This document shows positions 25,904 to 35,259 of a stretch of 64,000 nt of DNA, piece after piece. Both the position numbers and the translations under genes were made by a program. The notes under the pieces were generated by a model, which was not told the origin of the DNA, searched no databases, and saw only the letters and a program-made list of their open reading frames with translations. This DNA is from Sphingomonadales bacterium (GTDB lineage: Bacteria; Pseudomonadota; Alphaproteobacteria; Sphingomonadales; Sphingomonadaceae): positions 1-64,000 of the forward strand of contig SBGG01000060.1 of the NCBI GenBank assembly GCA_006226685.1. Direction: 5' to 3'. Numbering within the stretch: position 1 is the first letter of the stretch; every line of letters starts with the position of its first letter.

Positions 25904-27427
25904 TTGGTCGATTGGCACGTCATCGAGTTTGGCATCCCCAAGCTGAGCTCGTTGACCGACGAACAACTTGAAGGCCTTTACGTCGAGCGCGATGGCCGCT
26001 GGTCATCTGCAATCAAGGCAGCCATGCGTCGCTTTGGCACCGAGAAACTGGACCTCGATGAGAATTGGGCATCGCGCTCTCCAGACTGGGATTGCCCGGG
26101 TTGCGGTCGGCGCAAGCCCGATCTCCTGCGGCTTTCAAGCGCCGGCGTTCTCCTCGCGCGCCTAGATATCCATCACGACCATCTAACCGACCATTTCAAA
26201 TCGATCCTGCACGCCAAGCTAGGGCCGCAATGGCGCGCTGTCATTCCACCAGACACCGCCCATCTCGAGAAGCTCGGTTCGAGGCTCGTCGCACGATTCG
26301 AGCCAAGTACGGTCTGCCTGGACTGCAACGGCGCCGACGGTGCTGTGAAGGCGAAGCTGCAGGAAATCCCTCGCAGTTTTAGTTTTCGGCCTAGCGAGAT
26401 CCGTCGCTTCGTGACGGCGCGTCCCAACGCCGAGCATCAGATCGATGTTGAGGTTGCCCGCGCGATCTTCGCCGAAGCGCGTCTCGATTTCGACCGCAGG
26501 CTCGGCCTCGTCGAGACGCTGGCCGTGATGACACTCGTCGGCGAGATGACGCTCGAGCCCGGCAACCAGCCCTCTATGTTGGCGGGCAATCCGATGGGAA
26601 TGTATCGCCATCTCCACAACTGGTTTCTGCGCGAATGTCCCGAGCAGCACACCATGGTCTCGAAGGATGTCGAGGCATTCGAGGCGCGTTCAGTGTCGCG
26701 CGACGGCGTAGCGACGGCGGAACGCAAGAAGCCCCGCGCCGTCAGCCGGCCGACCGAAGCCGAAATTGCGGTCTATGATGGCGGTGGCGCTTTCGATCTG
26801 TGGCAGGCCGCGCCCTCCGACTGGCGGTGCCCAGCCTGCGGACGCGACCGACGAGACATTCTGCGTCGCTCGAACAATCGCAAAAGGCTTTGGGCAGGAA
26901 AGCTCGTCCGCCATACCGAATACATTATCACGGATTCGGTGCCGGATGACGAAGATGCAGAGTTCGCGGTCAATGCTTTCATCGATCGCCACGAGCTGCA
27001 CCTGATCTGTCTCGACTGTTCGACGATCATGGCGGGCGTGAAATCACGGTGGCCGGACATCTCTGCTTCGGATGCGCTTTTCCAGTTCAGCGACATGAGG
27101 GCCATCGCGACTGCCACCCCCAATCAAGCCCATAAGGTAGACTGGGTTGCGGCGGAGGAGCATGCCCGGGCCAGCCTGCCACTCGCCGAACTCACCAAGA
27201 CTTACTGGAAGCACCACAATGAAGCCGTGGGCTGCCGAGCGGTCTACCGCTCCTTGCTCACCAAGTGCGGCGGCAACAAACAGCGCGCCTGGATTCGCCT
27301 CAGTTCCTATTATGCCGCCGAATTCGCGGGGTTGGAGGAGCCGGAAGGTTGGCTCGACTTTCTGCTGAGCGAGGCCGACCGTATCGGCATCGACGATCCT
27401 TTCCGCCTCCCGGCGAGCGTGGCGTGA
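25904..27427 (+). CDS. Duplicated HNH/zinc-ribbon-like protein, defence-associated
   Basis: 507 residues starting at TTG. Two copies of the same unit are visible. In the first, WDCPGCGRRKPDLLRLSS is followed by DIHHDHLTDHFK and VCLDCNGADGAVK (about residues 62-150). In the second, WRCPACGRDRRDILRRSN is followed by RHTEYIITD and LICLDCSTIMAGVKSRW (about 306-382). CxxC, then HH-x-H, then CxxC is the plan of an HNH endonuclease held by a zinc ribbon. Copy one keeps HHDH, while copy two has lost it and may be structural. The stop overlaps the next ATG (TGATG). I do not recognise a named family. Confidence 0.7.
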   Translation: MVDWHVIEFGIPKLSSLTDEQLEGLYVERDGRWSSAIKAAMRRFGTEKLDLDENWASRSPDWDCPGCGRRKPDLLRLSSAGVLLARLDIHHDHLTDHFKSILHAKLGPQWRAVIPPDTAHLEKLGSRLVARFEPSTVCLDCNGADGAVKAKLQEIPRSFSFRPSEIRRFVTARPNAEHQIDVEVARAIFAEARLDFDRRLGLVETLAVMTLVGEMTLEPGNQPSMLAGNPMGMYRHLHNWFLRECPEQHTMVSKDVEAFEARSVSRDGVATAERKKPRAVSRPTEAEIAVYDGGGAFDLWQAAPSDWRCPACGRDRRDILRRSNNRKRLWAGKLVRHTEYIITDSVPDDEDAEFAVNAFIDRHELHLICLDCSTIMAGVKSRWPDISASDALFQFSDMRAIATATPNQAHKVDWVAAEEHARASLPLAELTKTYWKHHNEAVGCRAVYRSLLTKCGGNKQRAWIRLSSYYAAEFAGLEEPEGWLDFLLSEADRIGIDDPFRLPASVA

Positions 27428-28494
27428 TGACCGCGATGGATCGGGAGGAAACGATCTTCGCCAGGGACAATCTGCGCACCTACATGCGCACCCATTGGAA
27501 TGAAGCTGGCGAGACGCTCGAACCGGGAAAGCGACTGGGCATCGAGATCGCTGAGCTGATCACCATGTCGAAGGAGCGTGGAGACAAACTCGAATCGATC
27601 CATCTCGATCTCTGGGTCGAAATCCTCGACGAGTTCAATTCCTGGCTAATCAGCCTGCTCAGCATCATCTATCGTCCCGGTTCGCGCGGCGAGGCGGCCA
27701 TGACCGATTTCGAACGGTCGATGGTCATGATTCTCATCAAGCTGGTTTCCGACACGACCTCGATACGGCATCTAGTGACGCTCGGCTTTGACAGTTCCGC
27801 GCGCACGCTCATGCGTTCCGTCTCCGAATATATGCAGGTGCTCGTAGCGATCATCGACGATCCTGCCCTCGCGGCGGAGTTCGTGACGGCCGACACCCCT
27901 GAGACGTCGAATGCCTTCTACTTCAAGTATCTCGCGCGGGGAAAGCTGCACAAGCGGATCAGGACTGCATGGGCCAGGTTCTTTCAGTCTGCCAACGACG
28001 CGGCCGACTTTTTCGCCGAACAACAACGCGAGCTTGGTCAGGTTCTTTCCGGAACCGCTCATCCAAGCTTCGCGGGCGGGCATCTCGCAGCGACCCAGTT
28101 CATCCAAGCCGACCCCGACGAAAATTGGCTCGGTCATTGGGGGGCGAAATCGAACATGTCGATCCTGACGATCAGCATCTATACTTCTTGCTTCATGCCG
28201 CTCGTCCTTCTCGGCACTGCATTTCCCTTCGAAGGCTTCGATGACTGGCTATCAAGCCCTATTGACTATGACCCGACAGACGAACTCCATCGCCATGTGA
28301 AGGCAGGCCGATCAGTCCTCGCGAGCCTTATCCTCTCGCTCAACAAGGAGTCCAATATTCCCTTCATCTACCCTGAAGGCTTCGAGCCTGATGCTGCGAT
28401 CGAAGAGGCTGGCGCTGCGGGGGCCTCATCGGATGTAGATGAAGCGGGCGATTGTCATGGCACGCAAAATTCGCAAAATTTGCGGTCACCGTGA
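27427..28494 (+). CDS. Helical protein coupled to HNH-like gene, DUF5677-like
   Basis: 355 residues from ATG 27427 (MTAMDREETIFARDNLRTYM). An open frame upstream is only the shadow of the preceding gene. It is almost all helical. The stretch SIRHLVTLGFDSSARTLMRS followed by VSEYMQVLVAIIDD resembles the conserved RxxxE helix of DUF5677-type proteins, seen in many defence contexts. This is a weak match by eye. The C-terminal 30 residues are low-complexity and acidic. It is translationally coupled to the HNH-like gene and lies 141 bp before the OLD nuclease gene, all on the same strand. Confidence 0.6.
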   Translation: MTAMDREETIFARDNLRTYMRTHWNEAGETLEPGKRLGIEIAELITMSKERGDKLESIHLDLWVEILDEFNSWLISLLSIIYRPGSRGEAAMTDFERSMVMILIKLVSDTTSIRHLVTLGFDSSARTLMRSVSEYMQVLVAIIDDPALAAEFVTADTPETSNAFYFKYLARGKLHKRIRTAWARFFQSANDAADFFAEQQRELGQVLSGTAHPSFAGGHLAATQFIQADPDENWLGHWGAKSNMSILTISIYTSCFMPLVLLGTAFPFEGFDDWLSSPIDYDPTDELHRHVKAGRSVLASLILSLNKESNIPFIYPEGFEPDAAIEEAGAAGASSDVDEAGDCHGTQNSQNLRSP

Positions 28495-28635
28495 AGATGG
28501 TCGATTACCTGCTCAATCGCTCCAAGAAAGTTATTGAGGTCACAGATCAGTGAAGACCTTCAACGAGGGGGCACTCACGAGCATATTTCATTATAGATGA
28601 CTTACACATCGTGAGAATATACGGGGGAATGATAC

Positions 28636-30951
28636 GTGCATATCGAGTTCGTCGAGGTTGCCAATTTTCGCAAGCTGCTGGCGACGCGCATAGATCTGTC
28701 ACCAAGCAAGACCCTGTTCGTTGGAGCGAATAACAGCGGCAAAACCTCGGCGATGCTGGCCCTTCGGCGTTTCCTGACGCCTCGCCGTTGTCCGTTCGAG
28801 TTCCACGATTTCACTCTGTGCCACTGGCCCGCGATCGATGCCATCGGGCAAAGCTGGATCGCTGCACGTGCTTCCGACGAGTTGATCGAGCTCGATCTCG
28901 AATCGTGGGTTGGGGTCCTCCCAACGCTCGATCTGTGGCTGCATGTCGAACCAGGCGAGATGCATCACGTCCGCGATCTGATCCCCACGCTCGATTGGGA
29001 GGGCGGCAGACTGGGTGTGCGCCTTCGCTACGAACCCGACGATCTGTCCGAGCTGTACAAGGATTTCATGCGAGCTGTCGCCGAGGCGGCGGAGTTGCAG
29101 GCGGCCGCCTCGGCCGACCACGCAAAGCGGAGTGAAAATGTCGATCCCCCGGCACAGCAGCCCAAGCTCACGCTTTGGCCGTCTAGCCTGTCCGACTTCC
29201 TCAGCCGTCGGCTCAAGACCCATTTCACGATCAGGGCATTCACGCTCGATCCCGACCAGCTCGCATCACCGGTCCATTTGCGGGCTCTCCCCCAAATCCT
29301 GCCCGCAGCGTCGTTGCCGATTGAAGGAGACCCCCTGAGAGGCCTCGTGCGCGTGCATGACATCCCGGCGCAGCGCGGGTTTGGCGAAGAGGCGGCGAAG
29401 GAGGAAGACGAGGACACGCCTGCGGGGTCACCGGGTAGCCGACTCTCGGATCAGCTGCGGAGTTATTATTCCAAGCATCTCGACCCGACCAAGGGTCCGG
29501 ATCCGCGGGATCTCGGCGCATTGCAGGCGATCGAGGCCGCACAGGACGCGTTCGATCAGCGGCTGACCGAGAGTTTCATGGCTGCGTTCCTTGAAGTCGA
29601 GGAAATGGGATACCCGGGCGTCACCGATCCGCGGCCAAAGATATCGACGCGCCTGAAGGCGATTGACGGCCTCAATCACTCCGCAGCCGTTACGTTTGTG
29701 GTCGATGTGACAAGCGAGAATGGTGAGGTTACGCCGCTGCTGCGTTTGCCCGAGAACAACAATGGCCTCGGCTATCAGAACCTCATCTCGATGATCTTCA
29801 AGCTCATGAGCTTTCGCGATGCCTGGATGCGCGTCGGCAAGGCGTCGAAGAGCGTGGCCGCCGCCAACATCGAACCACTCCATCTTGTATTGATCGAAGA
29901 GCCGGAGGCACATCTCCACGCCCAGGTCCAACAGGTCTTCATCAAAAAAGCGTATGACGTCCTGCGAGCGCATGACGATCTGGGCGAAAACGCTCGGCTG
30001 CGGACCCAGCTCGTGGTCAGCACGCATTCGAGCCACGTCGCGCACGAAACGCCGTTCGACTGCCTGAGATATTTCCGCCGATTGCCGGCAGGCATGGTCG
30101 CCCGGGTGCCGGTCTCCACTGTCATCAACCTTCACGACGTTTTCGGCAGTGGCGACGCAACCCAGCGGTTCGTGACCCGCTACCTGCGCGCGCAACATGT
30201 CGATCTCTTTTTCGCCGATGCTGCCATCCTCGTCGAGGGTCCGGCTGAGCGGATGATGCTGCCGAATTTCATCCGCGCCAACTATGAGAAGCTCAATCAG
30301 AGCTACATCTCGCTACTGGAAATCGGCGGTAGCCACGCGCATCGGCTCCGTTCTCTGATCGATCATCTCGGCCTACTGACCCTGATCATCACTGACATCG
30401 ACACACTCGACGGGACCACCGGCAAATCCGCACAGCCAGCGCTGGGCAAGAATCAGAACTCAGACAATGATACGCTCAAATCTTGGGTGCCGTCCCTTAT
30501 CGAGGTCGATGCGCTTATGGCAGCGGACGCAGCCGCCAAAACGCTCGAACCGGCGCACGACGCCCTGTTTGCTGTGCGCGTGGCGTATCAGACACCGTTC
30601 CCGGTGACGGTGCCAGGGGCGACTGTGGTGGAGACCGCCTACCCATACACGTTTGAGGACGCGCTCGCTTTCGAGAACCTCGAATTCTTTTCAGGGCTCG
30701 CCGGACACGGACTGGTCCGGAAGTTTCGTGACGCGATTAACGCCGGTGGCGGTGTCCCGGTGATCGGCGCGGCGATGTATGACGCACTACGCAACGGCAA
30801 GAAGGCCGAGTTCGCGCTTGATGTCATCCTTGCTGAGGGCTTTGAAACATTGGCCGTTCCGCGCTACATCGCAGAAGGGCTCGACTGGCTTCAGGAGCGG
30901 CTCAAGAAGAAACAGGTCGACATCCTCCCTGCGCCTGAGTCCGCCGTATGA
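28636..30951 (+). CDS. OLD-family ATP-dependent nuclease (ABC ATPase + TOPRIM), GajA-like
   Basis: 771 residues starting at GTG after a G-rich ribosome site. The N-terminal ABC ATPase has FVEVANFRKLLATRIDLSPS and Walker A FVGANNSGKTSAML (about residues 30-43). Walker B VLIEEPEAHLHAQVQQVF is near 416, and STHSSHVAHE carries the switch His. A TOPRIM nuclease domain follows, with ILVEGPAERMMLPNF near 530 and TLIITDIDTLDG near 585. OLD proteins next to a UvrD-like helicase are class 2, the arrangement of Gabija (GajA/GajB). It is larger than typical GajA (about 580), with extra sequence around 140-290. Confidence 0.88.
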   Translation: MHIEFVEVANFRKLLATRIDLSPSKTLFVGANNSGKTSAMLALRRFLTPRRCPFEFHDFTLCHWPAIDAIGQSWIAARASDELIELDLESWVGVLPTLDLWLHVEPGEMHHVRDLIPTLDWEGGRLGVRLRYEPDDLSELYKDFMRAVAEAAELQAAASADHAKRSENVDPPAQQPKLTLWPSSLSDFLSRRLKTHFTIRAFTLDPDQLASPVHLRALPQILPAASLPIEGDPLRGLVRVHDIPAQRGFGEEAAKEEDEDTPAGSPGSRLSDQLRSYYSKHLDPTKGPDPRDLGALQAIEAAQDAFDQRLTESFMAAFLEVEEMGYPGVTDPRPKISTRLKAIDGLNHSAAVTFVVDVTSENGEVTPLLRLPENNNGLGYQNLISMIFKLMSFRDAWMRVGKASKSVAAANIEPLHLVLIEEPEAHLHAQVQQVFIKKAYDVLRAHDDLGENARLRTQLVVSTHSSHVAHETPFDCLRYFRRLPAGMVARVPVSTVINLHDVFGSGDATQRFVTRYLRAQHVDLFFADAAILVEGPAERMMLPNFIRANYEKLNQSYISLLEIGGSHAHRLRSLIDHLGLLTLIITDIDTLDGTTGKSAQPALGKNQNSDNDTLKSWVPSLIEVDALMAADAAAKTLEPAHDALFAVRVAYQTPFPVTVPGATVVETAYPYTFEDALAFENLEFFSGLAGHGLVRKFRDAINAGGGVPVIGAAMYDALRNGKKAEFALDVILAEGFETLAVPRYIAEGLDWLQERLKKKQVDILPAPESAV

Positions 30952-32870
30952 GCAGCGCGGTATCCGACGAACTGGTCGATGCAGAGGCCGACGCGACCAT
31001 CCTTGCCTGTTTGGACCTCGCCGCGCCCAGGAGCTTCTTCCTTTATGCCGGTGCGGGTTCGGGTAAAACGCGTTCGCTGGTCGAGGCCATCCGCACGGTA
31101 TGCGAGAAGCAGGGTCGCCAGCTGTCGTTGAGTGGTCGGCAGATCGGCGTCATCACCTATACCAACGCCGCTTGCGACGAGATCAAGCAACGTCTGGAAT
31201 TTGATCCGCGCGTCGAGGTGTCAACGATCCATGCGTTCGCCTGGGCACTGATCGGCGGATACGATGCCGATATTCGCGAATGGCTCGCCACCAATCTGCT
31301 CGAGGAAATTGCTGAACTAGAAGCCGCTCAGGCGAAGGGCCGGGCAGGTTCCAAGGCGGCATCGGATCGCGCACTATCGATCGAGTCCAAGCGTCGACGA
31401 CATGCGAACCTGAACGAGATCATCCGCTTCGTCTACAGCCCGACCGGTGACAACCGCACGCGTGACGCGCTGAACCATGCCGAGGTCATCGCCATGACCG
31501 CGCAATTCCTTCGAACTAAGTCAGGCTTGCGCAGCCTGCTGATCGCGCGGTTTCCGGTCCTGCTGATCGACGAAAGCCAGGATACCAGCCGGCGCCTGAT
31601 GGAGGCTCTGCTCGACGTACAAGCCGGGCACAAGGACAGCTTCAGCCTCGGGCTGTTCGGCGACACGATGCAGCGCATTTATGCCGAAGGCATGGAGAAG
31701 CTGGCGGATGCCATCCCGCCGGAATGGGCGCGGCCGCGCAAGATTATGAACCATCGCTGCCCGAAGCGTGTGATCCGGCTGATCAATCAGATACGTGCCG
31801 AGGACGATAATCAGGAGCAGCGTCCGCGCGAAGATGCGCCTGATGGCGTCGTTCGCATCTTCCTTGCGCCAGAGACAAGTATCAACCCGTCCCAAATCGA
31901 GGCCGCCGCTGCGACTCGAATGGCCGACGTTACCGGCGACGCGCTCTGGTCGGGGGACGATGCCGAGATCAAGACGCTGGCGCTTGAGCATCTGATGTCG
32001 GCGCGCCGATTCGGGTTTGAGGCGTTTTTCGAGCCGCTTTACAATCACAAACGGATGCGAACAGGCCTTCTCGACGGCTCCGCACGCGGCATCGGTTTCT
32101 TCACCCGCGAACTGCTTCCGCTGGCGCAAGCGCTAGCCGGAGATGACAGGTTTGCGATCACTGCGACACTCCGTAAGACATCGCCGTTGCTCGATCGCGA
32201 TCGGCTGGCCGAAGCGGGATTGAACCAACGCGACCTGCTCATCGAAGCCAAATCGGCATGCGACCAGCTGCATCAACTGCTGCACACCGGCGGCTCCCCC
32301 ACTCTCCGGGATGTTCTGCGCCTCGTTGCCGAGAACGGGCTGTTCACAATCCCGGATATTCTGGCACCATTCGCGAAGCCTGACGAGCCAGTCGGACCCG
32401 TCGCCGAAGAACAGACCCTCGAAGAAGCTGACGTGCAGGCCGCTGAAGATCTTGAGGATGCAAAGAGCGAAACGGGCGCTTGGCGCCTCGCGCTTGATGC
32501 TCCGTTCGAGCAGATATCGAATTATGATCGCTATGTGCGAGGTGTGTCGCGGTTCGATACCCATCAAGGCGTGAAAGGTCTCGAATTTCCGCGCGTGATG
32601 GTGGTGATCAGCGACCAAGAAGCCCGAGGTTTCATGTTCAACTATGGCAAGCTGATGGGCATCAAGGAAAGGACCAAGGCCGACCATGACAATGAGGCGG
32701 CTGGCAAGGAGACGTCTCTCGATCGCACCCGGCGCTTGTTCTACGTGACCTGCAGCCGTGCCGAACAGAGCCTCGCGATCGTGTATTACTCGAGCGATCC
32801 CATGGCCGTTCGCGATGGTCTTATCGCACGCAACTGGTTCGACGCGGATGAGATCGAGATCGTCCAATGA
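30948..32870 (+). CDS. UvrD/Rep-like superfamily 1 helicase, GajB-like
   Basis: 640 residues, start overlapping the OLD stop (ATGA). Helicase motifs are in order: Walker A FFLYAGAGSGKTRSLVEA near 30, TYTNAACDEI, STIHAFAWAL, motif II VLLIDESQDTSRRLMEAL near 205, HRCPKRVIRL, and late motifs HQGVKGLEFPRVMVV near 540 and RLFYVTCSRAEQSL near 590. It is somewhat longer than usual GajB. Together with the OLD nuclease it should sense or process DNA ends. The genes are certainly one transcription unit. Confidence 0.88.
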   Translation: MSSAVSDELVDAEADATILACLDLAAPRSFFLYAGAGSGKTRSLVEAIRTVCEKQGRQLSLSGRQIGVITYTNAACDEIKQRLEFDPRVEVSTIHAFAWALIGGYDADIREWLATNLLEEIAELEAAQAKGRAGSKAASDRALSIESKRRRHANLNEIIRFVYSPTGDNRTRDALNHAEVIAMTAQFLRTKSGLRSLLIARFPVLLIDESQDTSRRLMEALLDVQAGHKDSFSLGLFGDTMQRIYAEGMEKLADAIPPEWARPRKIMNHRCPKRVIRLINQIRAEDDNQEQRPREDAPDGVVRIFLAPETSINPSQIEAAAATRMADVTGDALWSGDDAEIKTLALEHLMSARRFGFEAFFEPLYNHKRMRTGLLDGSARGIGFFTRELLPLAQALAGDDRFAITATLRKTSPLLDRDRLAEAGLNQRDLLIEAKSACDQLHQLLHTGGSPTLRDVLRLVAENGLFTIPDILAPFAKPDEPVGPVAEEQTLEEADVQAAEDLEDAKSETGAWRLALDAPFEQISNYDRYVRGVSRFDTHQGVKGLEFPRVMVVISDQEARGFMFNYGKLMGIKERTKADHDNEAAGKETSLDRTRRLFYVTCSRAEQSLAIVYYSSDPMAVRDGLIARNWFDADEIEIVQ

Positions 32871-32907
32871 TGGAAGCCCAGGACTTCGGAACCCCTGAAG
32901 TGCGAAC

Positions 32908-34308
32908 GTGCGGCACCGGCTGCCACGGACGGACGCCATAACCCCGATTAGCCAACAACGGTTCGACGCATTGGCCGGGTATACCCGTCTGCCGGCGATC
33001 GTGCTGATCATCCAGGAAGCGGCATGGTTCGCAACTGCAGATGAACGGCTGATCGGTCTCATCACCTGGGACCGGTTCGACTATGACTACGGATGGATCG
33101 TCCTGGGGCGGGACCTGCGTGGGCGCTTCCGCGCGATCGATCAGGATGTCTCGCACCCGACCTTTGCCGAGGCACAAGATCGTCTCGCGGCAGCAATTGA
33201 GAAACATGCGGCGTTGCCGGACGAGAGCTACCATCAAGGTGATGAAGAGGGCACGCCGGTCGATTTTTTCACGCCGACTGTGGCCGAGGCGAGATTGCAT
33301 CCAATCTTCAAGGTACTAGTCGAGCAGGAACGTTTCTCCCCTGCGCGCGAACTGATCAAGGCGATGATGCCTTTCTTCGAGGATGCCGACGGCAATTTCG
33401 TCGAACAGTTCCAGAGTACGGGCTTCAATCCGCGGCTGTGGGAACTCTATCTTTTCGCGACGTTTACTGAGCTCGGCTATGCACATGAAGAGGGCGTGGC
33501 AGTCCCGGACCTTCTACTCACAGGACCGCGCGGTCGCATCGCGATCGAAGCCACGACCGCCAACCCGCCGCAGGTGGGAGCAGTGCCGCAGCCGACGTCC
33601 GACGACGAGATCCGCGGCTATCTCGAAAATTATGTGCAGATCAAACTTGCCCGGGCTTTGACGCGCAAACTCTATCACAAGCAGCGCTACTGGGATGCGC
33701 CTAGGATCGATGGTGCGCCATTCGTAATCGCCCTGCAGGATTTTCACGCGCCCGCAGCTATGACCCGGATCACCCCGCTGGCCATCGAGTATGTGTTCGG
33801 CGTGCACCATTCGATGGTCGAGGGGAAGCGCCAGATAGAGCGGCTGACCGAGCACGTTTATGGCAATGCTCGCGAGCCATCGAACTTCTTCGAGCTGCCC
33901 GAATCCGAGAATGTCAGCGCTGTATTCCTGAACCCGCAAGGCACGATCACCAAGTTCAACCGGCTCGGCTATATCGCGGGTTTCGGCAACCGCGACGTCA
34001 GGATGATCCGGAGCGGAATCGCACGCGGCGAAGGGAACCCGAATGACCCGCGCCCGACCATGTTCCATCAGGACGTTCGCGACCCAGCCTATGCCGAAAG
34101 TTGGGTGGAGGGTGCCGTGGTCCTACACAATCCCCATGCGCGGATTCAACTCGATCCCGACCTCATTCCTGGCGCGGACCACGAGTTCCTTCAACCGGAT
34201 GGCAGCATCATGTCGCTGTTGCCCGACTTCCAACCTTATATATCGCGGACCAGCATAACTCTAGGGGATGACACTTATGAAATGTCCGATCAAGCAAGTG
34301 CAACCTGA
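32908..34308 (+). CDS. Third gene of OLD/helicase cassette, possible PD-(D/E)XK protein
   Basis: 466 residues from GTG 32908, 37 bp after the helicase stop. The middle segment LWELYLFATFTELGYAHEEG followed by VPDLLLTGPRGRIAIEATTA has the order E, D, ExT of a PD-(D/E)XK nuclease with the usual Lys replaced by Thr, so catalysis is uncertain. The N-terminal 100 residues (DALAGYTRLPAIVLIIQEAA) form a separate alpha/beta domain. The C-terminal half repeats strand-rich segments with FRAID and FGNRDVRMIR. No standard Gabija operon has such a third gene, so it may be an accessory or regulator. Confidence 0.6.
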   Translation: MRHRLPRTDAITPISQQRFDALAGYTRLPAIVLIIQEAAWFATADERLIGLITWDRFDYDYGWIVLGRDLRGRFRAIDQDVSHPTFAEAQDRLAAAIEKHAALPDESYHQGDEEGTPVDFFTPTVAEARLHPIFKVLVEQERFSPARELIKAMMPFFEDADGNFVEQFQSTGFNPRLWELYLFATFTELGYAHEEGVAVPDLLLTGPRGRIAIEATTANPPQVGAVPQPTSDDEIRGYLENYVQIKLARALTRKLYHKQRYWDAPRIDGAPFVIALQDFHAPAAMTRITPLAIEYVFGVHHSMVEGKRQIERLTEHVYGNAREPSNFFELPESENVSAVFLNPQGTITKFNRLGYIAGFGNRDVRMIRSGIARGEGNPNDPRPTMFHQDVRDPAYAESWVEGAVVLHNPHARIQLDPDLIPGADHEFLQPDGSIMSLLPDFQPYISRTSITLGDDTYEMSDQASAT

Positions 34309-34806
34309 CATCGCCATGCGATCCTGTCACATGGGACGCCCTTGCCCTCGAGCCTCTCACCCTTGCCGCACGATCCCTGGACGCTCACCAGCGCGACGGT
34401 CTACGCCTGCGCAGGTGCACGCAACGGTGCGCCTAGTGCCAGACCTCTAGAAAAGGAATGTCTGTCTCCAAGACCGACTACCACATTGCAGATCGGCGAC
34501 AATAAGCAAACGAGGACATGGCGCCTCGCGCCCAGAATGTCCGCTACTAGCCTTACCTGCTCCAAAGCTGACCGAGCAGAAAGTCCCAATGTCGATCAGT
34601 CACGATCGCGCGCAGCTCGGTAAACGGAAGGCAGCTTTCAGGATTCCCAGTTTAAGTGCTGAACGTCCGCTCTCGTCGGCGTAACCGAGCTTGGCATATA
34701 TCCACACACTGCGCACGGTGCAGTATGAAATTTCTGCACCCGCATGTCACATATCCATTCTCTGTCTCGTCATGTCTCCAGTACCACTGGACAAAGGACC
34801 GAGAAA
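34309..34806. other. Intergenic region with ECF41-type promoter near its right end
   Basis: 498 bp with no convincing gene. Open frames here are short and overlap on both strands. The only clear signal is the ECF41-type promoter at 34745-34771, described separately. The left part, after the last defence gene, may mark the edge of that cassette. Confidence 0.5.
34745..34771 (+). promoter_or_regulatory. ECF41-type promoter for the carboxymuconolactone-decarboxylase-like gene
   Basis: TGTCACA (34745-34751), 16 bp, then CGTC (34768-34771), 36 bp before the ATG at 34807. TGTCACA-N16-CGTC is the published ECF41 consensus. The second ECF41 locus in this window (41556-41582) has the same arrangement. 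Confidence 0.85.
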
Positions 34807-35259
34807 ATGACTGGCCGTATCAACCCCTATACTATCGCGCCGGAATTGCTGAAGGCATGGATGGAATTTTCCAATCAAGTCGCCGTAAGCGGGCTTGAAA
34901 AGCCGCTGCTCGAACTCGTCAAGATCCGCGCATCACAGCTCAATGACTGCGCCAACTGTCTTAACATGCATACATTCGAGGCGCGTCAGGCAGGCGAGAC
35001 CGAACAGCGGATCGCGGTTCTGGCGGCGTGGCAAGAGGCGCCGTGTTATACTGATCGTGAACGCACGGCGCTCGCATGGACCGATCACCTCACGCTCGTC
35101 GCTGACAAGCGTGCGCCGCGAGAAGTGTACGACGCGCTCGACGCGCAGTTCAGTAAGGAGGAGCAGGTGAAGCTGACCTTGGCCGTGATTGTCATCAATG
35201 GCTGGAACCGGCTGGCGATCGGGTTTGACCTGTTCGACAAAAGTCTTGGCTGGAAATGA
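34807..35259 (+). CDS. Carboxymuconolactone decarboxylase/AhpD-like protein (ECF41 partner)
   Basis: 150 residues (MTGRINPYTIAPELLKAWME). It carries the AhpD-like redox CxxC in NDCANCLNMHTFEA near residue 55, and WNRLAIGFDLFDKSLGWK at the C-terminus. CMD proteins are usual partners and targets of ECF41 sigma factors, probably acting in oxidative-stress detoxification. The stop overlaps the next ATG (ATGA), so sigma and partner are coupled. The ECF41-type promoter lies just upstream. Confidence 0.88.
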   Translation: MTGRINPYTIAPELLKAWMEFSNQVAVSGLEKPLLELVKIRASQLNDCANCLNMHTFEARQAGETEQRIAVLAAWQEAPCYTDRERTALAWTDHLTLVADKRAPREVYDALDAQFSKEEQVKLTLAVIVINGWNRLAIGFDLFDKSLGWK

